The notes under the pieces were generated by a model. It worked only from the letters and a program-made list of their open reading frames with translations. It did not search any database and had not been told where the DNA came from. A program made the translations under genes and the position numbers. Of a DNA stretch of 64,000 nt, positions 37,229-46,919 are shown piece by piece. Every line of letters begins with the position of its first letter. Positions within the stretch are counted from its first letter, which is position 1. This DNA comes from Pseudomonas fluorescens Q2-87 (GTDB lineage Bacteria; Pseudomonadota; Gammaproteobacteria; Pseudomonadales; Pseudomonadaceae): positions 4,406,556-4,470,555 of the forward strand of contig NZ_CM001558.1 of the NCBI RefSeq assembly GCF_000281895.1, in the 5' to 3' direction.

Positions 37229-40200
37229 TCAAACCGTGTCCACCTTCAACGAATGATCGTTCAACATCCCGTTGATGATGGTGGCCGTGTCCGCCCCGCC
37301 TGCAATCATCCCGCCCGCCCCTGGCGTGACGCCGTAGTGGCTGGCGAGGTTGACGCCGGCCAGGTCGATGGTCTGGTTCGCCGTGGCACCAGCAACGGCG
37401 CTGATATCGATGCTGGTCATCACCGACGCCCCGCTGCCACTGACGGTGAAGTGCAAGTAGTCGTCCAGCGATGCGGCGCTGCCGTTTTCCCCCTGCAACA
37501 GCTGTGACAGATCGAGTTTATCGGTACCCAGCGTGAAGTCGGTGATTACGTCATGGCCGCTGTTGCCGGCCTGCCACTGGAAGGTGTCGGCGCCGCTGCC
37601 TCCGGTGAGGGTGTTGTTGCCCAGGCCGCCGATCAGCAGGTCATCCCCACCGCCACCGTTGAGCACGTCATGACCCAGGCCGCCGTCGATGCGGTTGCTG
37701 GCCCCGTCGCCGGTGAGGGTGTCGTTGAAGTTCGAACCCACGAGGTTTTCGATACTGCTCAGCGTATCGGTGCCAGCGCCCAAGGTGTTCTGCGCAGCCA
37801 ACAGGCCGAGGTTCACCGTGACGGCCGAACCGGCGTGCGCGTAGCTGGCCGTGTCGGTGCCCGTGCCGCCATCGAGCAGGTCGTTGCCCGTGCCGCTGTA
37901 GAGCAAGTCATTGCCTGCCCCCCCGTGCAAGGTGTTGTTGCCCGAGCCTGCACTGAGTATGTCGTTGCCGTCGCCGGCGTTGAGGACGTTGTCACCGTTG
38001 CCGGCCAGCAGCACGTCGTCCCCGGAAGTGCCCGTCAGGGTATTCCCCGCCTGGTAGCTGATGCCCACCGCTGCGCTGTCGCTGCCGCCATGGGCGTCGC
38101 TGGTGGTGTAGGTACCGTGGTAATCCGGCGTGATGTCATGGGCGCCAGCGTAATTGACGGTCATGGTCAGTTGATAGTTTTCCGCGCCGTTGGGGTTGCC
38201 GCCGCTGGCATTGGCAATGTTGGTGACGTGGATCTGGTAGTCCCCGTCGGCTGCGGCCGTAAACGAGGCGCCATCGGCGATGGCGATGAAAGGCCCGCCA
38301 TTGAGGGAATATTCCAGAGTGATATGCCCGGCCGCCAAGTTGTGATCCAGGGTAAGGGTTTCGCCCTGCTTGAGGCTGATGTTGAGCCGGTCTTCATCAT
38401 TGACGTTATTGTTGGAAACCGCCCCCAGCGCGCCGCTGACCACCAGGACCGCCGTCATGGCCGCGGTATTGGCGACAAAAGCGCTGCGATTGAGGTTGAT
38501 CGACTGGACATTGTTGCCGGTGAAGCTGGCGGTGCCGGTGCTGCCGGTGAAGTCCGCACCTTTGGCGACCCAACCCGTATTGAAGCTGGTGGGCGACGCC
38601 GTGAGCGGATCGCCGTTGGCGTCGCTGTCGTTTCCGAGCAACAGCTCCCCCGGTACCACGATGTTGCCCGACAGCACGTTGGTAATGACGTTGTCATCGA
38701 CCGCCACAGGCGGGCTGTTGGGAACGACCTTGACCACCAGGGTGGAACTGGCCAGGTCGCCATCGTTGTCGCTGACGGTGTAGCCGATAGTCTCGGTGAT
38801 CAAGGTGCTGGTGGCGGTCTGCGAGGTGTAGCTGAACGCGCCCGTGTCCAGATTGACCACCAGGGTGCCGTCGTGGTCGGTGGCGATGCTCACTGTATTG
38901 GTTACGGTATTGAAGGTGCCGTGGTTGACCCCGCCGCTGGCGGTCAGCGCGCCTTGGCCGCCGTTGGCCGCCGGGTTGTAGCTGTACGTGGTGCCATCGA
39001 CCACCAGGCTCTTGACGAACCCGCCATCGGCGCCGAACGAACCGCCCTCGCCGAGCAGGTTGCCGGTGACCGGCGCGCCCTGCACGGTGCCGGAGAGTAC
39101 CGAGTTGAGCTGGTTCAGGTCGGTGACCACCACCGCGTTGGTATTGGTGTGGGTGCTGCCGTCATAGGCCAGCGGGTCGAGGTTGGTGTTGCTGACACCG
39201 CTGCCCAGGCCGATGGCGTAGTTCTTGATGCCGTTCGCGTCGAGAAACGCCTTCCACGCCGCCTCGTCTGCGGTACCGGTTTCCTGGCCCGAGGTGGGCT
39301 TGCCGTCGGAGAAGAAGTAGCCGATGTTCTGCGCCCCAGTCAGTTGCCCGGATGTGACAAACGCGGTCTTGGCCGCCGCCACTGCCGCGTCGTAGTTGGT
39401 GCCGCCGCCCGCCGACAGGCTTGTGAGGAGCGTCTTGGCGGTGGCCACATCCACCCACACAGAACTCCGGTCGGTGGCGCTGCTGCTGAATGTCACCAGT
39501 TGGACTTTCACATCCCCCAGGTCATCGTATTTATCCAGCAAGGCGCTGATGGCCTGCTTGGCCAGGTCCAGGCGCGAGAGCCCCGGCACGCCTGAATCGT
39601 CGGCCATACTGCCAGACACATCGAGGACGATCAGCAGGTTCGAGTCGATCTCCACCGCCGTCACCGAACGCTCGGATGCGACAGCCTTGGGCACATCATC
39701 GACGATGCTCACCACCAGACTGCCGGTGACGCTGTTGCCCGAAGCATCGGTGGCCTTGTAGGTGAAACTTTCACTGAGCGCATTCGGCCCATCATTGGCA
39801 TTGGGCGTCGTCGTGGCGGGTGAAGTGAGGGTGTAGGTGTAGGAGCCGTCCGGGTGAAGCAATAGCTGACCGTAGGCACCCGTGGCGTTGCCCACCAGGG
39901 TGAAAGTCACGGCGCCAGTGGCACCGGTGACCGAACCGACAAGACTGCCGGTGGCGGTTTCGCTGGTGGCGCCCGGGTCGCTGCCGGTGACGGTGCCAGG
40001 GGCCAGGTCCTGGCCGTCCTGGGTCAGGTCCAGGGCTTTTTCGTAGACGGTGATGTCATGATCGGTTTGAGCGACAAGCACACTGTTGTGGACATCGACA
40101 GTGACGGTGGTGGTGCTTTCGTCCCCGTCGGAATCACGCACCGTGTAGGTGAACACATCGGTGGCACCCGGTGCGCCGACAGTGTTCGGGTTGCTGTGAT

Positions 40201-43200
40201 AGACCGCGTTGCCGTTGGCGTCCAGGGTCAGGTAGCCGTAGGTGCCGTTGATCTGGGTGTTCAGGCCGCCGCTCGCCGAAGTCGATGTGTCGTTGCCGGC
40301 ACGCACGCCGATGACCACGCCACCGTCGGCACCCAACACGTCGTTACCCAGTACATTGCCATTGACCGTCCCGCCCTCCACCACCGAGATGGAATCGGCA
40401 TGGGCCGTCGGCGCGTCGTCGACAATGTTGATAACGATGGTGCTGGTGGCGGTGTTGCCGAGCGAATCCGTGGCTTGATAGGTAAAGCTTTCAGTCAGGA
40501 CGTTCGGCCCATCGTTGGCGCTGGGGGTCGTTGTCGCGGGTGACGTCAGCGTATAGGTGTAGGAACCGTCAGGATGAAGCAGCAGTTGACCATAGGCTCC
40601 GGTGGCACTGCCCACCAAGGCAAAGGTGACTGCGCCGACGGCACCGCTGACCGAGCCGGCGAGGCTGCTGGTGGCGGTTTCGCTGGTAGCGCTCGGGTTG
40701 CTGCCAGTGACGGTGCCAGGGGCCAGGTCCTGGCCGTCCTTGTTCAGGTCGAGGGCTTTTTCGTAGACGATGACTTCCTGATCGGAAGTGGCGACGAGGC
40801 AACTGGCGTGAACATCGATGGTGATGGTGGTAGTGCTTTCATCTCCATCGGAATCACGCACCGTGTAGGTGAACACATCGGTGGCGCCCGGTGCGCTGAC
40901 GCTATCGGGGTTGCTGTGGTAGATCGCGTTGCCATTGGCATCCAGGGTCAGGTAACCGTAGGTGCCGTTGATCTGGGTGTTGAGGCCGCCGTTCGCCGGC
41001 GTCGACGTGTCGCTGCCGGCGCGCACGCCAATGACCGCGCCGCTCGCGGCTGGCCCGTCGGCACCGCCCACGTCGTTATTCAGAACATTGCCACTGACTG
41101 TCCCGCCCTCATCCACTGAAGCGGAGTCGGCATGAGCGGTAGGCAGGTCATCGACGATGTTCACGTCGAGGTTGCCGTTGGCGGTGGTGCCGTTGTCGTC
41201 GGTGACCACAACCGCGAATTGCTCACTGAGGCTGTTGGCGCCGTTGGCGTTTGGATGGGCTTCGTTGTCCAGCAAGGTGTAGCTGTAGCTCACCACGCCG
41301 GTGGTGGCGTTGAAGCCAGTAACGGTCAGGGTGTTGCCCAGAGCCGTGGTGATCGATTGAGGGAAACCCGCCGCCACACCGCCGCTGACGACGTTGATGC
41401 CGCCGACGCTCAAGGTCTGCACGCCGTCCAGGGCCGTCACGGTGAAGGTGCCGTTTTGGGTCAGCGCCGGCGCATCGGGACTGCTGCCGTCGCTGAGGTT
41501 TTTCTCCTGGACCGTCAGCTCACCGCCTTCGGTGTCGAGGCCAGTGATGACGACTGGATCGTCGTTGTTATGGACTTGCAGCACCAGGTTGGCGGTGCTG
41601 GTATCGCCATCGGCATCGGTCAATGTGTAGGTGAAGGTTTCGCTGCCATTGCCACCGCCGTGCAGGTTTTTGAAGTCGGCATCGGCGCTGTTGAGCGTGT
41701 AGGTGTAGGAGCCGTCGGCGTTGAGCACCAGGGTGCCGTAGGTGCCGGTGAACGTGCCGGGCGTGATTGGGCCGGAGGCGACGTGGTCGGCGCCTTGGGT
41801 GTCGTTGGTCAGCACGCTGCCGGTCAGGGTCAGGTGGGTTTCCGAGGCGGTACCGTTGCTGTCGTCCACAGCTTTTGGCAGGTCGTCGACGATGTTCACG
41901 TCGAGGTTGCCGTTGGCGGTGGTGCCGTTGTCGTCAGTGACCACAACCGCGAATTGTTCGCTGAGGCTGTTGGCGCCGTTGGCGTTTGGATGGGCTTCGT
42001 TGTCCAACAGCGTGTAGCTGTAACTCACGACGCCGGTGGTGGCGTTGTAGCCAGTAACGGTCAGCGTGTTGCCCAACGCCGTGGTGATTGATTGAGGGAA
42101 ACCGGCGGCCACACCGCCAGTGACGACGTTGATGCCACCGACGCTCAAGGTCTGCACGCCATCCAGCGCCGTCACGGTGAAGGTGCCGTTTTGGGTCAGC
42201 GCCGGCGCATCGGGGCTGCTGCCGTCGCTGAGGTTTTTTTCCTGGACCGTCAGCTCACCGCCTTCGGTGTCGAGGCCGGTGATGATCACTGGGTCATCGT
42301 TGTTGTGCACTTGCAGCACCAGGTTGGCGGTGCTGGTATCGCCATCGGCATCGGTCAGGGTGTAGGTGAAGGTTTCGCTGCCATTGCCACCGCCGTGCAA
42401 ACCTTTGAAGTCGGCATCGGCGCTGTTGAGCGTGTAGGTGTAGGAGCCGTCGGCGTTGAGCACCAGGGTGCCGTAGGTGCCGGTGAACGTGCCGGACGTG
42501 ATTGGGCCGGAGGCGACATGGTCGGCGCCTTGGGTGTCGTTGGTCAGCACGCTGCCGGTCAGGGTCAGGTGGGTTTCCGAGGCGGTACCGTTGCTGTCGT
42601 CCACGGCTTTTGGCAGGTCGTCGACGATGTTCACGTCGAGGTTGCCGTTGGCGGTGGTGCCGTTGTCGTCAGTGACCACAACCGCAAACTGCTCACTGAG
42701 GCTGTTGGCGCCGTTGGCGTTCGGATGAGCTTCGTTGTCCAGCAAGGTGTAGCTGTAGCTCACGACGCCGGTGGTGGCGTTGTAGCCTGTGACGGTCAGC
42801 GTGTTGCCCAACGCCGTGGTGATTGATTGAGGGAAACCGGCGGCCACACCGCCAGTGACGACGTTGATGCCACCGACGCTCAAGGTCTGCACGCCATCCA
42901 GCGCCGTCACGGTGAAGGTGCCGTTTTGAATCAGCGCTGGCGCATCGGGGCTGCTGCCGTCGCTGAGGTTTTTTTCCTGGACCGTCAGCTCACCGCCTTC
43001 GGTGTCGAGGCCGGTGATGATCACTGGGTCGTCGTTGTTATGGACTTGCAGCACCAGGTTGGCGGTGCTGGTGTCGCCATCGGCATCGGTCAGGGTGTAG
43101 GTGAAGGTTTCGCTGCCATTGCCGCCGCCGTGCAGGCCTTTGAAGTCGGCATCGGCTGTGTTGAGGGTGTAGGTGTAGGAGCCGTCGGCGTTGAGCACCA

Positions 43201-45079
43201 GGGTGCCGTAGGTGCCGGTGAACGTGCCGGGGGTAATCGGACCGGAGGCGACGTGGTCGGCGCCTTGGGTGTCGTTGGTCAGCACACTGCCGGTCAGGGT
43301 CAGGTGGGTTTCCGAGGCGGTGTTGGCGTTGCTGTCGTCCACGGCTTTTGGCAGGTCGTCGACGATGTTCACGTCGAGGTTGCCGTTGGCGGTGGTGCCG
43401 TTGTCGTCGGTGACCACAACCGCGAATTGCTCACTGAGGCTGTTGGCGCCGTTGGCGTTTGGATGGGCTTCGTTGTCCAGCAAGGTGTAGCTGTAGCTCA
43501 CCACGCCGGTGGTGGCGTTGTAGCCAGTAACGGTCAGCGTGTTGCCCAACGCCGTGGTGATCGATTGAGGGAAACCGGCGGCCACACCGCCAGTGACGAC
43601 GTTGATGCCACCGACGCTCAAGGTCTGCACGCCATCCAACGCCGTCACGGTGAAGGTGCCGTTTTGGGTCAGCGCTGGCGCATCGGGGCTGCTGCCGTCG
43701 CTGAGGTTTTTCTCCTGGACCGTCAGCTCACCGCCCTCAGAGTCCAGGCCCACCAACACCACTGGGTCATCGTTGTTGTGGATTTGCAGCACCAGATTGG
43801 CGGTGCTGGTGTCGCCATCGGCATCGGTCAGGGTGTAGGTGAAGGTTTCGGTTCCACTTCCACCACCGTGCAAGGCGACGAATTGTGGATCGCTGGTATT
43901 AAGGGTGTAGGTGTACGTGCCGTTGGGGTTGAGCACCAGGGTGCCGTAGGTGCCGGTGAACGTCCCGCCGATGATCGGCCCGCTGTCGGGCCCGACAGGA
44001 ATACGATCGGCGCCTTGGTGGTCATTGGTCAATACATTGCCAGTGAGCGTAACCAGGGTTTCAGAGGCCGTGCTGGCGTGGCTGTCATCGATCGCCTGGG
44101 GCACGTCGTCGGTAATGTTGACGTCCAGGGTACCGGTGGCGGTATCGCCGTCGGTGTCGACTGCCACAACCGGGAATTGTTCGGTGATGTTGTTGGCACC
44201 GCCGCCTGCAGGATGGGTTTCATTGTCCGTCAGGGTATAGCTGTAGCTCACCACGCCGGTAGCAGGGTTATAACCGGTGATGGTCAACGTATTGCCCAGC
44301 GCCGAAGTGACGGATTGAGGAAACCCCGTGGGTACGCCGCCGGCGATGACGCTGATGCCACCGATGCTCAGGCTGCTCAGCCCGTCGGGAGCGGAGACGG
44401 TGAAAGTACCGCTTTGCACCAACGCCCCAGGATTGCTGGCCGAACCATCGGCCAGGTTGGCCTCGTTGGTGGTCAGTTCACCGCCTTCCACATTTACCCC
44501 ATCAAGGGTCACAGGGTTATCCGGCGTTGGCGGGGTCACTGGCGGTACGGTTGCGTCATTGCCGTTGTCCGGCTCTGCCGCCAGGCGCAGCACTGGGAAT
44601 TCGGGAATCCCGTTGAACCCGGCCGTGGGGAAACCGATCAGCGGATCGACCTGCCCGCCGACTTCTTCGAGCAGCACGAAACTGTGACCGCCGCCCAATC
44701 CTCCCGCTGCGTTACCGGCACCGGGGCCGGCAGCGGTGGCTTCGCCGGTCTGGGTCGGGTCGGCACCGGCGGCGATGGCTTGTTGCAGTTTCTGCACATC
44801 GGTCAGTTGCGCATCACTGGGAGCTGCAGCGTCCTGTGTGTCGACATGGGGCGCATGGTTGGCGAGCAACTGAGGAGTGAGGGTCAGATCGCTTCCGCGA
44901 CCCAGCGTCAACGACTGGCCGTTCTGCAGATGCACCGCCACGGCCCCTTCGGCACCGGTGACCAGGTGTTCACCGGCATAGAGCCGATCGCCCTCAACCA
45001 GGGGCCGCCGCAAACCACCGGCCGCTTCTGCGAAAACCTGACCTACCACTTTGCTGACGGTACCGATGAGCGCTGCCAT
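37229..45079 (-). CDS. LapA/MapA-type giant RTX adhesin
   Basis: A cell-surface biofilm adhesin of 2616 residues. The N-terminal retention module (about 1-150: MAALIGTVSKVVGQVFAEA, GLRRPLVEGDRLYAGEHL) contains TAAG at 115-118, the motif where LapG cleaves LapA. Five copies of a roughly 245-residue repeat follow (VQEKNLSDGS..., DNEAHPNANGANSLSEQFAV, TYTLTDADGDTSTANLVLQ), the last one partial. Then come two 240-residue repeats (YEKALDLN..., GAYGQLLLHPDGSYTYTLT), a von Willebrand A domain near 1805-1985 (LLIVLDVSGSM with the MIDAS DxSGS), RTX nonapeptides near 2345-2520 and a C-terminal type I secretion signal. Start: ATG 45079 with GGAAAGG upstream; the frame runs open to 45187. The secretion genes lie divergently beside it. 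Size and the lack of lapD/lapG nearby suggest MapA rather than LapA. Confidence 0.92.
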   Translation of the reverse strand: MAALIGTVSKVVGQVFAEAAGGLRRPLVEGDRLYAGEHLVTGAEGAVAVHLQNGQSLTLGRGSDLTLTPQLLANHAPHVDTQDAAAPSDAQLTDVQKLQQAIAAGADPTQTGEATAAGPGAGNAAGGLGGGHSFVLLEEVGGQVDPLIGFPTAGFNGIPEFPVLRLAAEPDNGNDATVPPVTPPTPDNPVTLDGVNVEGGELTTNEANLADGSASNPGALVQSGTFTVSAPDGLSSLSIGGISVIAGGVPTGFPQSVTSALGNTLTITGYNPATGVVSYSYTLTDNETHPAGGGANNITEQFPVVAVDTDGDTATGTLDVNITDDVPQAIDDSHASTASETLVTLTGNVLTNDHQGADRIPVGPDSGPIIGGTFTGTYGTLVLNPNGTYTYTLNTSDPQFVALHGGGSGTETFTYTLTDADGDTSTANLVLQIHNNDDPVVLVGLDSEGGELTVQEKNLSDGSSPDAPALTQNGTFTVTALDGVQTLSVGGINVVTGGVAAGFPQSITTALGNTLTVTGYNATTGVVSYSYTLLDNEAHPNANGANSLSEQFAVVVTDDNGTTANGNLDVNIVDDLPKAVDDSNANTASETHLTLTGSVLTNDTQGADHVASGPITPGTFTGTYGTLVLNADGSYTYTLNTADADFKGLHGGGNGSETFTYTLTDADGDTSTANLVLQVHNNDDPVIITGLDTEGGELTVQEKNLSDGSSPDAPALIQNGTFTVTALDGVQTLSVGGINVVTGGVAAGFPQSITTALGNTLTVTGYNATTGVVSYSYTLLDNEAHPNANGANSLSEQFAVVVTDDNGTTANGNLDVNIVDDLPKAVDDSNGTASETHLTLTGSVLTNDTQGADHVASGPITSGTFTGTYGTLVLNADGSYTYTLNSADADFKGLHGGGNGSETFTYTLTDADGDTSTANLVLQVHNNDDPVIITGLDTEGGELTVQEKNLSDGSSPDAPALTQNGTFTVTALDGVQTLSVGGINVVTGGVAAGFPQSITTALGNTLTVTGYNATTGVVSYSYTLLDNEAHPNANGANSLSEQFAVVVTDDNGTTANGNLDVNIVDDLPKAVDDSNGTASETHLTLTGSVLTNDTQGADHVASGPITPGTFTGTYGTLVLNADGSYTYTLNSADADFKNLHGGGNGSETFTYTLTDADGDTSTANLVLQVHNNDDPVVITGLDTEGGELTVQEKNLSDGSSPDAPALTQNGTFTVTALDGVQTLSVGGINVVSGGVAAGFPQSITTALGNTLTVTGFNATTGVVSYSYTLLDNEAHPNANGANSLSEQFAVVVTDDNGTTANGNLDVNIVDDLPTAHADSASVDEGGTVSGNVLNNDVGGADGPAASGAVIGVRAGSDTSTPANGGLNTQINGTYGYLTLDANGNAIYHSNPDSVSAPGATDVFTYTVRDSDGDESTTTITIDVHASCLVATSDQEVIVYEKALDLNKDGQDLAPGTVTGSNPSATSETATSSLAGSVSGAVGAVTFALVGSATGAYGQLLLHPDGSYTYTLTSPATTTPSANDGPNVLTESFTYQATDSLGNTATSTIVINIVDDAPTAHADSISVVEGGTVNGNVLGNDVLGADGGVVIGVRAGNDTSTSASGGLNTQINGTYGYLTLDANGNAVYHSNPNTVGAPGATDVFTYTVRDSDGDESTTTVTVDVHNSVLVAQTDHDITVYEKALDLTQDGQDLAPGTVTGSDPGATSETATGSLVGSVTGATGAVTFTLVGNATGAYGQLLLHPDGSYTYTLTSPATTTPNANDGPNALSESFTYKATDASGNSVTGSLVVSIVDDVPKAVASERSVTAVEIDSNLLIVLDVSGSMADDSGVPGLSRLDLAKQAISALLDKYDDLGDVKVQLVTFSSSATDRSSVWVDVATAKTLLTSLSAGGGTNYDAAVAAAKTAFVTSGQLTGAQNIGYFFSDGKPTSGQETGTADEAAWKAFLDANGIKNYAIGLGSGVSNTNLDPLAYDGSTHTNTNAVVVTDLNQLNSVLSGTVQGAPVTGNLLGEGGSFGADGGFVKSLVVDGTTYSYNPAANGGQGALTASGGVNHGTFNTVTNTVSIATDHDGTLVVNLDTGAFSYTSQTATSTLITETIGYTVSDNDGDLASSTLVVKVVPNSPPVAVDDNVITNVLSGNIVVPGELLLGNDSDANGDPLTASPTSFNTGWVAKGADFTGSTGTASFTGNNVQSINLNRSAFVANTAAMTAVLVVSGALGAVSNNNVNDEDRLNISLKQGETLTLDHNLAAGHITLEYSLNGGPFIAIADGASFTAAADGDYQIHVTNIANASGGNPNGAENYQLTMTVNYAGAHDITPDYHGTYTTSDAHGGSDSAAVGISYQAGNTLTGTSGDDVLLAGNGDNVLNAGDGNDILSAGSGNNTLHGGAGNDLLYSGTGNDLLDGGTGTDTASYAHAGSAVTVNLGLLAAQNTLGAGTDTLSSIENLVGSNFNDTLTGDGASNRIDGGLGHDVLNGGGGDDLLIGGLGNNTLTGGSGADTFQWQAGNSGHDVITDFTLGTDKLDLSQLLQGENGSAASLDDYLHFTVSGSGASVMTSIDISAVAGATANQTIDLAGVNLASHYGVTPGAGGMIAGGADTATIINGMLNDHSLKVDTV
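39770..41130. repeat. Two tandem copies of a 720-nt repeat in the adhesin gene
   Basis: The block encoding FTYTVRDSDGDESTTT to YEKALDL and GQLLLHPDGSYTYTLTSPA occurs twice with a period of 720 nt (for example at 40132 and 40852). The borders given are approximate. Confidence 0.8.
41140..44480. repeat. Tandem array of about 735-nt near-identical repeats in the adhesin gene
   Basis: The segment ggtgaaggtgccgttttg recurs at 41441, 42176, 42911 and 43649, a period of 735, 735 and 738 nt. The three central copies are nearly identical over long stretches at the DNA level; the copy closest to the N-terminal coding end (around 44400) is more diverged. Borders are approximate. Confidence 0.88.
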
Positions 45080-45531
45080 GTGCCTTTCCTCCGTTGCCAA
45101 CCGCAGTCGGCACCTGTCTGGGTGAAGAATCCGTGCTTCGTTCGGCGATAAAAAATGCTGGAAAATCTGCCAGCTTTGACTGGGCAAGAAACGCTAGCTG
45201 TTTGCCACACCGACAAAAAACCGTCGCTCTAAATCGCCCTTTTCCTCGCCCGTTCGGCACTTCTTCACATCGCTTCGAAATATGAATGGAACTTTTATTT
45301 GACGTCTGAAAGCCGTCAGAACCCGCCAATTGAAAGGGTTTCGCTTTGAACAATGTGCCGGTTTTTTCCTAGGGCATAAGTTTTTTTCGGCATAACTGTT
45401 ATGAGAAATTCTTCTTAGGCTTTCTCTAGAATGTTCTTAGCTGTGTTGTTACAAGGTTGAAACGGTTTTGATCTTTTTTACGTCAATATTTTGGCGACAG
45501 CCAAGCACTACGGACCAAGGAGATGCACCCC
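45080..45531. promoter_or_regulatory. Divergent promoter region of adhesin and secretion genes
   Basis: A 452-nt gap, clearly more AT-rich than its surroundings from about 45280 to 45500, between the divergent adhesin and tolC-type genes. It must hold both promoters. A loose match to the Pseudomonas FleQ site, GTCAATATTTTGGC at 45482-45495, lies 36 nt before the tolC-type start. I could not assign a secure -35/-10 pair. Confidence 0.6.
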
Positions 45532-46890
45532 ATGCGCGTTCTAACCCCCCTCTGCAGCGCGGTTTTGCTGGCCATGGCCTGCTCTTCTCAGGCGCAGGCC
45601 ATGTCATTGACCGAAGCGATCCAGAGCACCATCGCGACTCACCCGGAGCTGGCACAACGGGTAGACAGTCGGTTGTCGGCCAATGAAGACGTCAAGGTCG
45701 CCAGGGGTGGCTTTTTCCCGTCGGTGGACTTGAACGCTGGTTATGGTCGCGGCTACAGCGACAACACCAATACCCGGGCGCTGGGCAACCATCACACCAA
45801 TATCCTCACTTACACCCAGTCGGAGCTGCGCCTGCGGCAGATGATCTTCGACGGCTTCAACACGGCTAATGAAGTGGAGCGCACCAAGGGGGTGGTCAAT
45901 TCCCGGGCCTATTACGCCCAAGGCACCGCTCAGGATCTGGCGCTGCGCACCATCGAGGTGTACCTGGAGGTGCTCAAGCGCCGCGAACTGGTGACCCTGG
46001 CCAAGAACAACCTGCAAGCGCACCTGCGGGTCAACGACCAGATCGGCCTGCGTACCCAGCGCGGCGTGGGCAGCAATGCCGACTCCGACCAGTCCAATGC
46101 CCGTCGGGCCCTGGCGGAAAACAACTTCGATACCGCCGAAGTGGACCTGGCCGACGCCGAGGCAAACTTCTACAGCGTGGTCGGGCGCATGCCCGATGAA
46201 CTGGAAGCACCGCCCTCGACCAAAGGCGAAATTCCTGCTGACTTGCGCGAAGCCCAGCAAAGCATGGTGGATAACAACCCGTACCTGAAATCGGCCCAGG
46301 CCGACATACAGTCCGCCGAAAGCCAGTATGAAGTAGCCAAATCGCCGTTCTATCCGCGTTTCGACGCCGAGGCGGCGGTAGGCGCCAACAACAACATCGG
46401 CGGCGAAGAAGGCCATGACAACAACTGGCGGGTCGGTGTGGTGATGAACTACAACCTGCTGCGCGGCGGCAGCGACAAGGCGCGGCTGGCATCCAATGCG
46501 CATCAGATCAACCAGGCCATGGACATCCGCAACAACGCCCTGCGCCAGCTCAACGAAGACACGCGCCTGGCCTGGAACGCGATGACCAACGCCCGCAAGC
46601 AGACCCCCACCGCGCGCGAATACGCCGACACCACCGCCCGCGTGCGCGCGGCGTACCAGGACCAGTTCGGCCTCGGCCAACGGACCCTGCTCGACCTGCT
46701 CGACAGCGAAAACGAGCTGTACAACGCTAACCGTCGCTACACCGAGGTGCGTTACACCGAGGAATACTCGATGTACCGGGTGCTGGCGAACATGGGCCTG
46801 CTGTTGCACAAACAACGGATCGTGCTGCCGGCCGACGCAATCGCCCAGACCGAAGTCAAAAACCAAGCACGGCTGCCCGAACTGAAGTAG
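45532..46890 (+). CDS. TolC-family outer membrane channel of the adhesin secretion system (LapE/MapE type)
   Basis: The outer-membrane channel of a type I secretion system, 452 residues. A signal peptide (MRVLTPLCSAVLLAMACSSQAQA) precedes two TolC repeats: MSLTEAIQSTIATHPELAQRVDSR opens the first; QQSMVDNNPYLKSAQADIQSAE and FGLGQRTLLDLLDSENELYNANRRYTEV belong to the second. The ribosome binding site decides the start: AAGGAG at 45517-45522 is 9 nt from ATG 45532 but touches the in-frame ATG at 45523. First gene of the plus-strand secretion cluster, divergent from the adhesin. Confidence 0.93.
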   Translation: MRVLTPLCSAVLLAMACSSQAQAMSLTEAIQSTIATHPELAQRVDSRLSANEDVKVARGGFFPSVDLNAGYGRGYSDNTNTRALGNHHTNILTYTQSELRLRQMIFDGFNTANEVERTKGVVNSRAYYAQGTAQDLALRTIEVYLEVLKRRELVTLAKNNLQAHLRVNDQIGLRTQRGVGSNADSDQSNARRALAENNFDTAEVDLADAEANFYSVVGRMPDELEAPPSTKGEIPADLREAQQSMVDNNPYLKSAQADIQSAESQYEVAKSPFYPRFDAEAAVGANNNIGGEEGHDNNWRVGVVMNYNLLRGGSDKARLASNAHQINQAMDIRNNALRQLNEDTRLAWNAMTNARKQTPTAREYADTTARVRAAYQDQFGLGQRTLLDLLDSENELYNANRRYTEVRYTEEYSMYRVLANMGLLLHKQRIVLPADAIAQTEVKNQARLPELK

Positions 46891-46919
46891 CCCCGCCAAA
46901 AAAAGTGGGAGCGATCAAC

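Noticed and set aside
42827..45151. A 774-codon plus-strand open frame (and others at 37553-39595 and 41132-42826) inside the adhesin locus
   Set aside because: They are antisense to the adhesin, consist of low-complexity Gly/Val repeats mirroring it, and have no domain or ribosome binding site. The GC-rich repeats lack stops in that frame.
45604..46899. A 431-codon minus-strand open frame opposite the tolC-type gene
   Set aside because: Antisense of a clear TolC protein with signal peptide; no recognisable motif.
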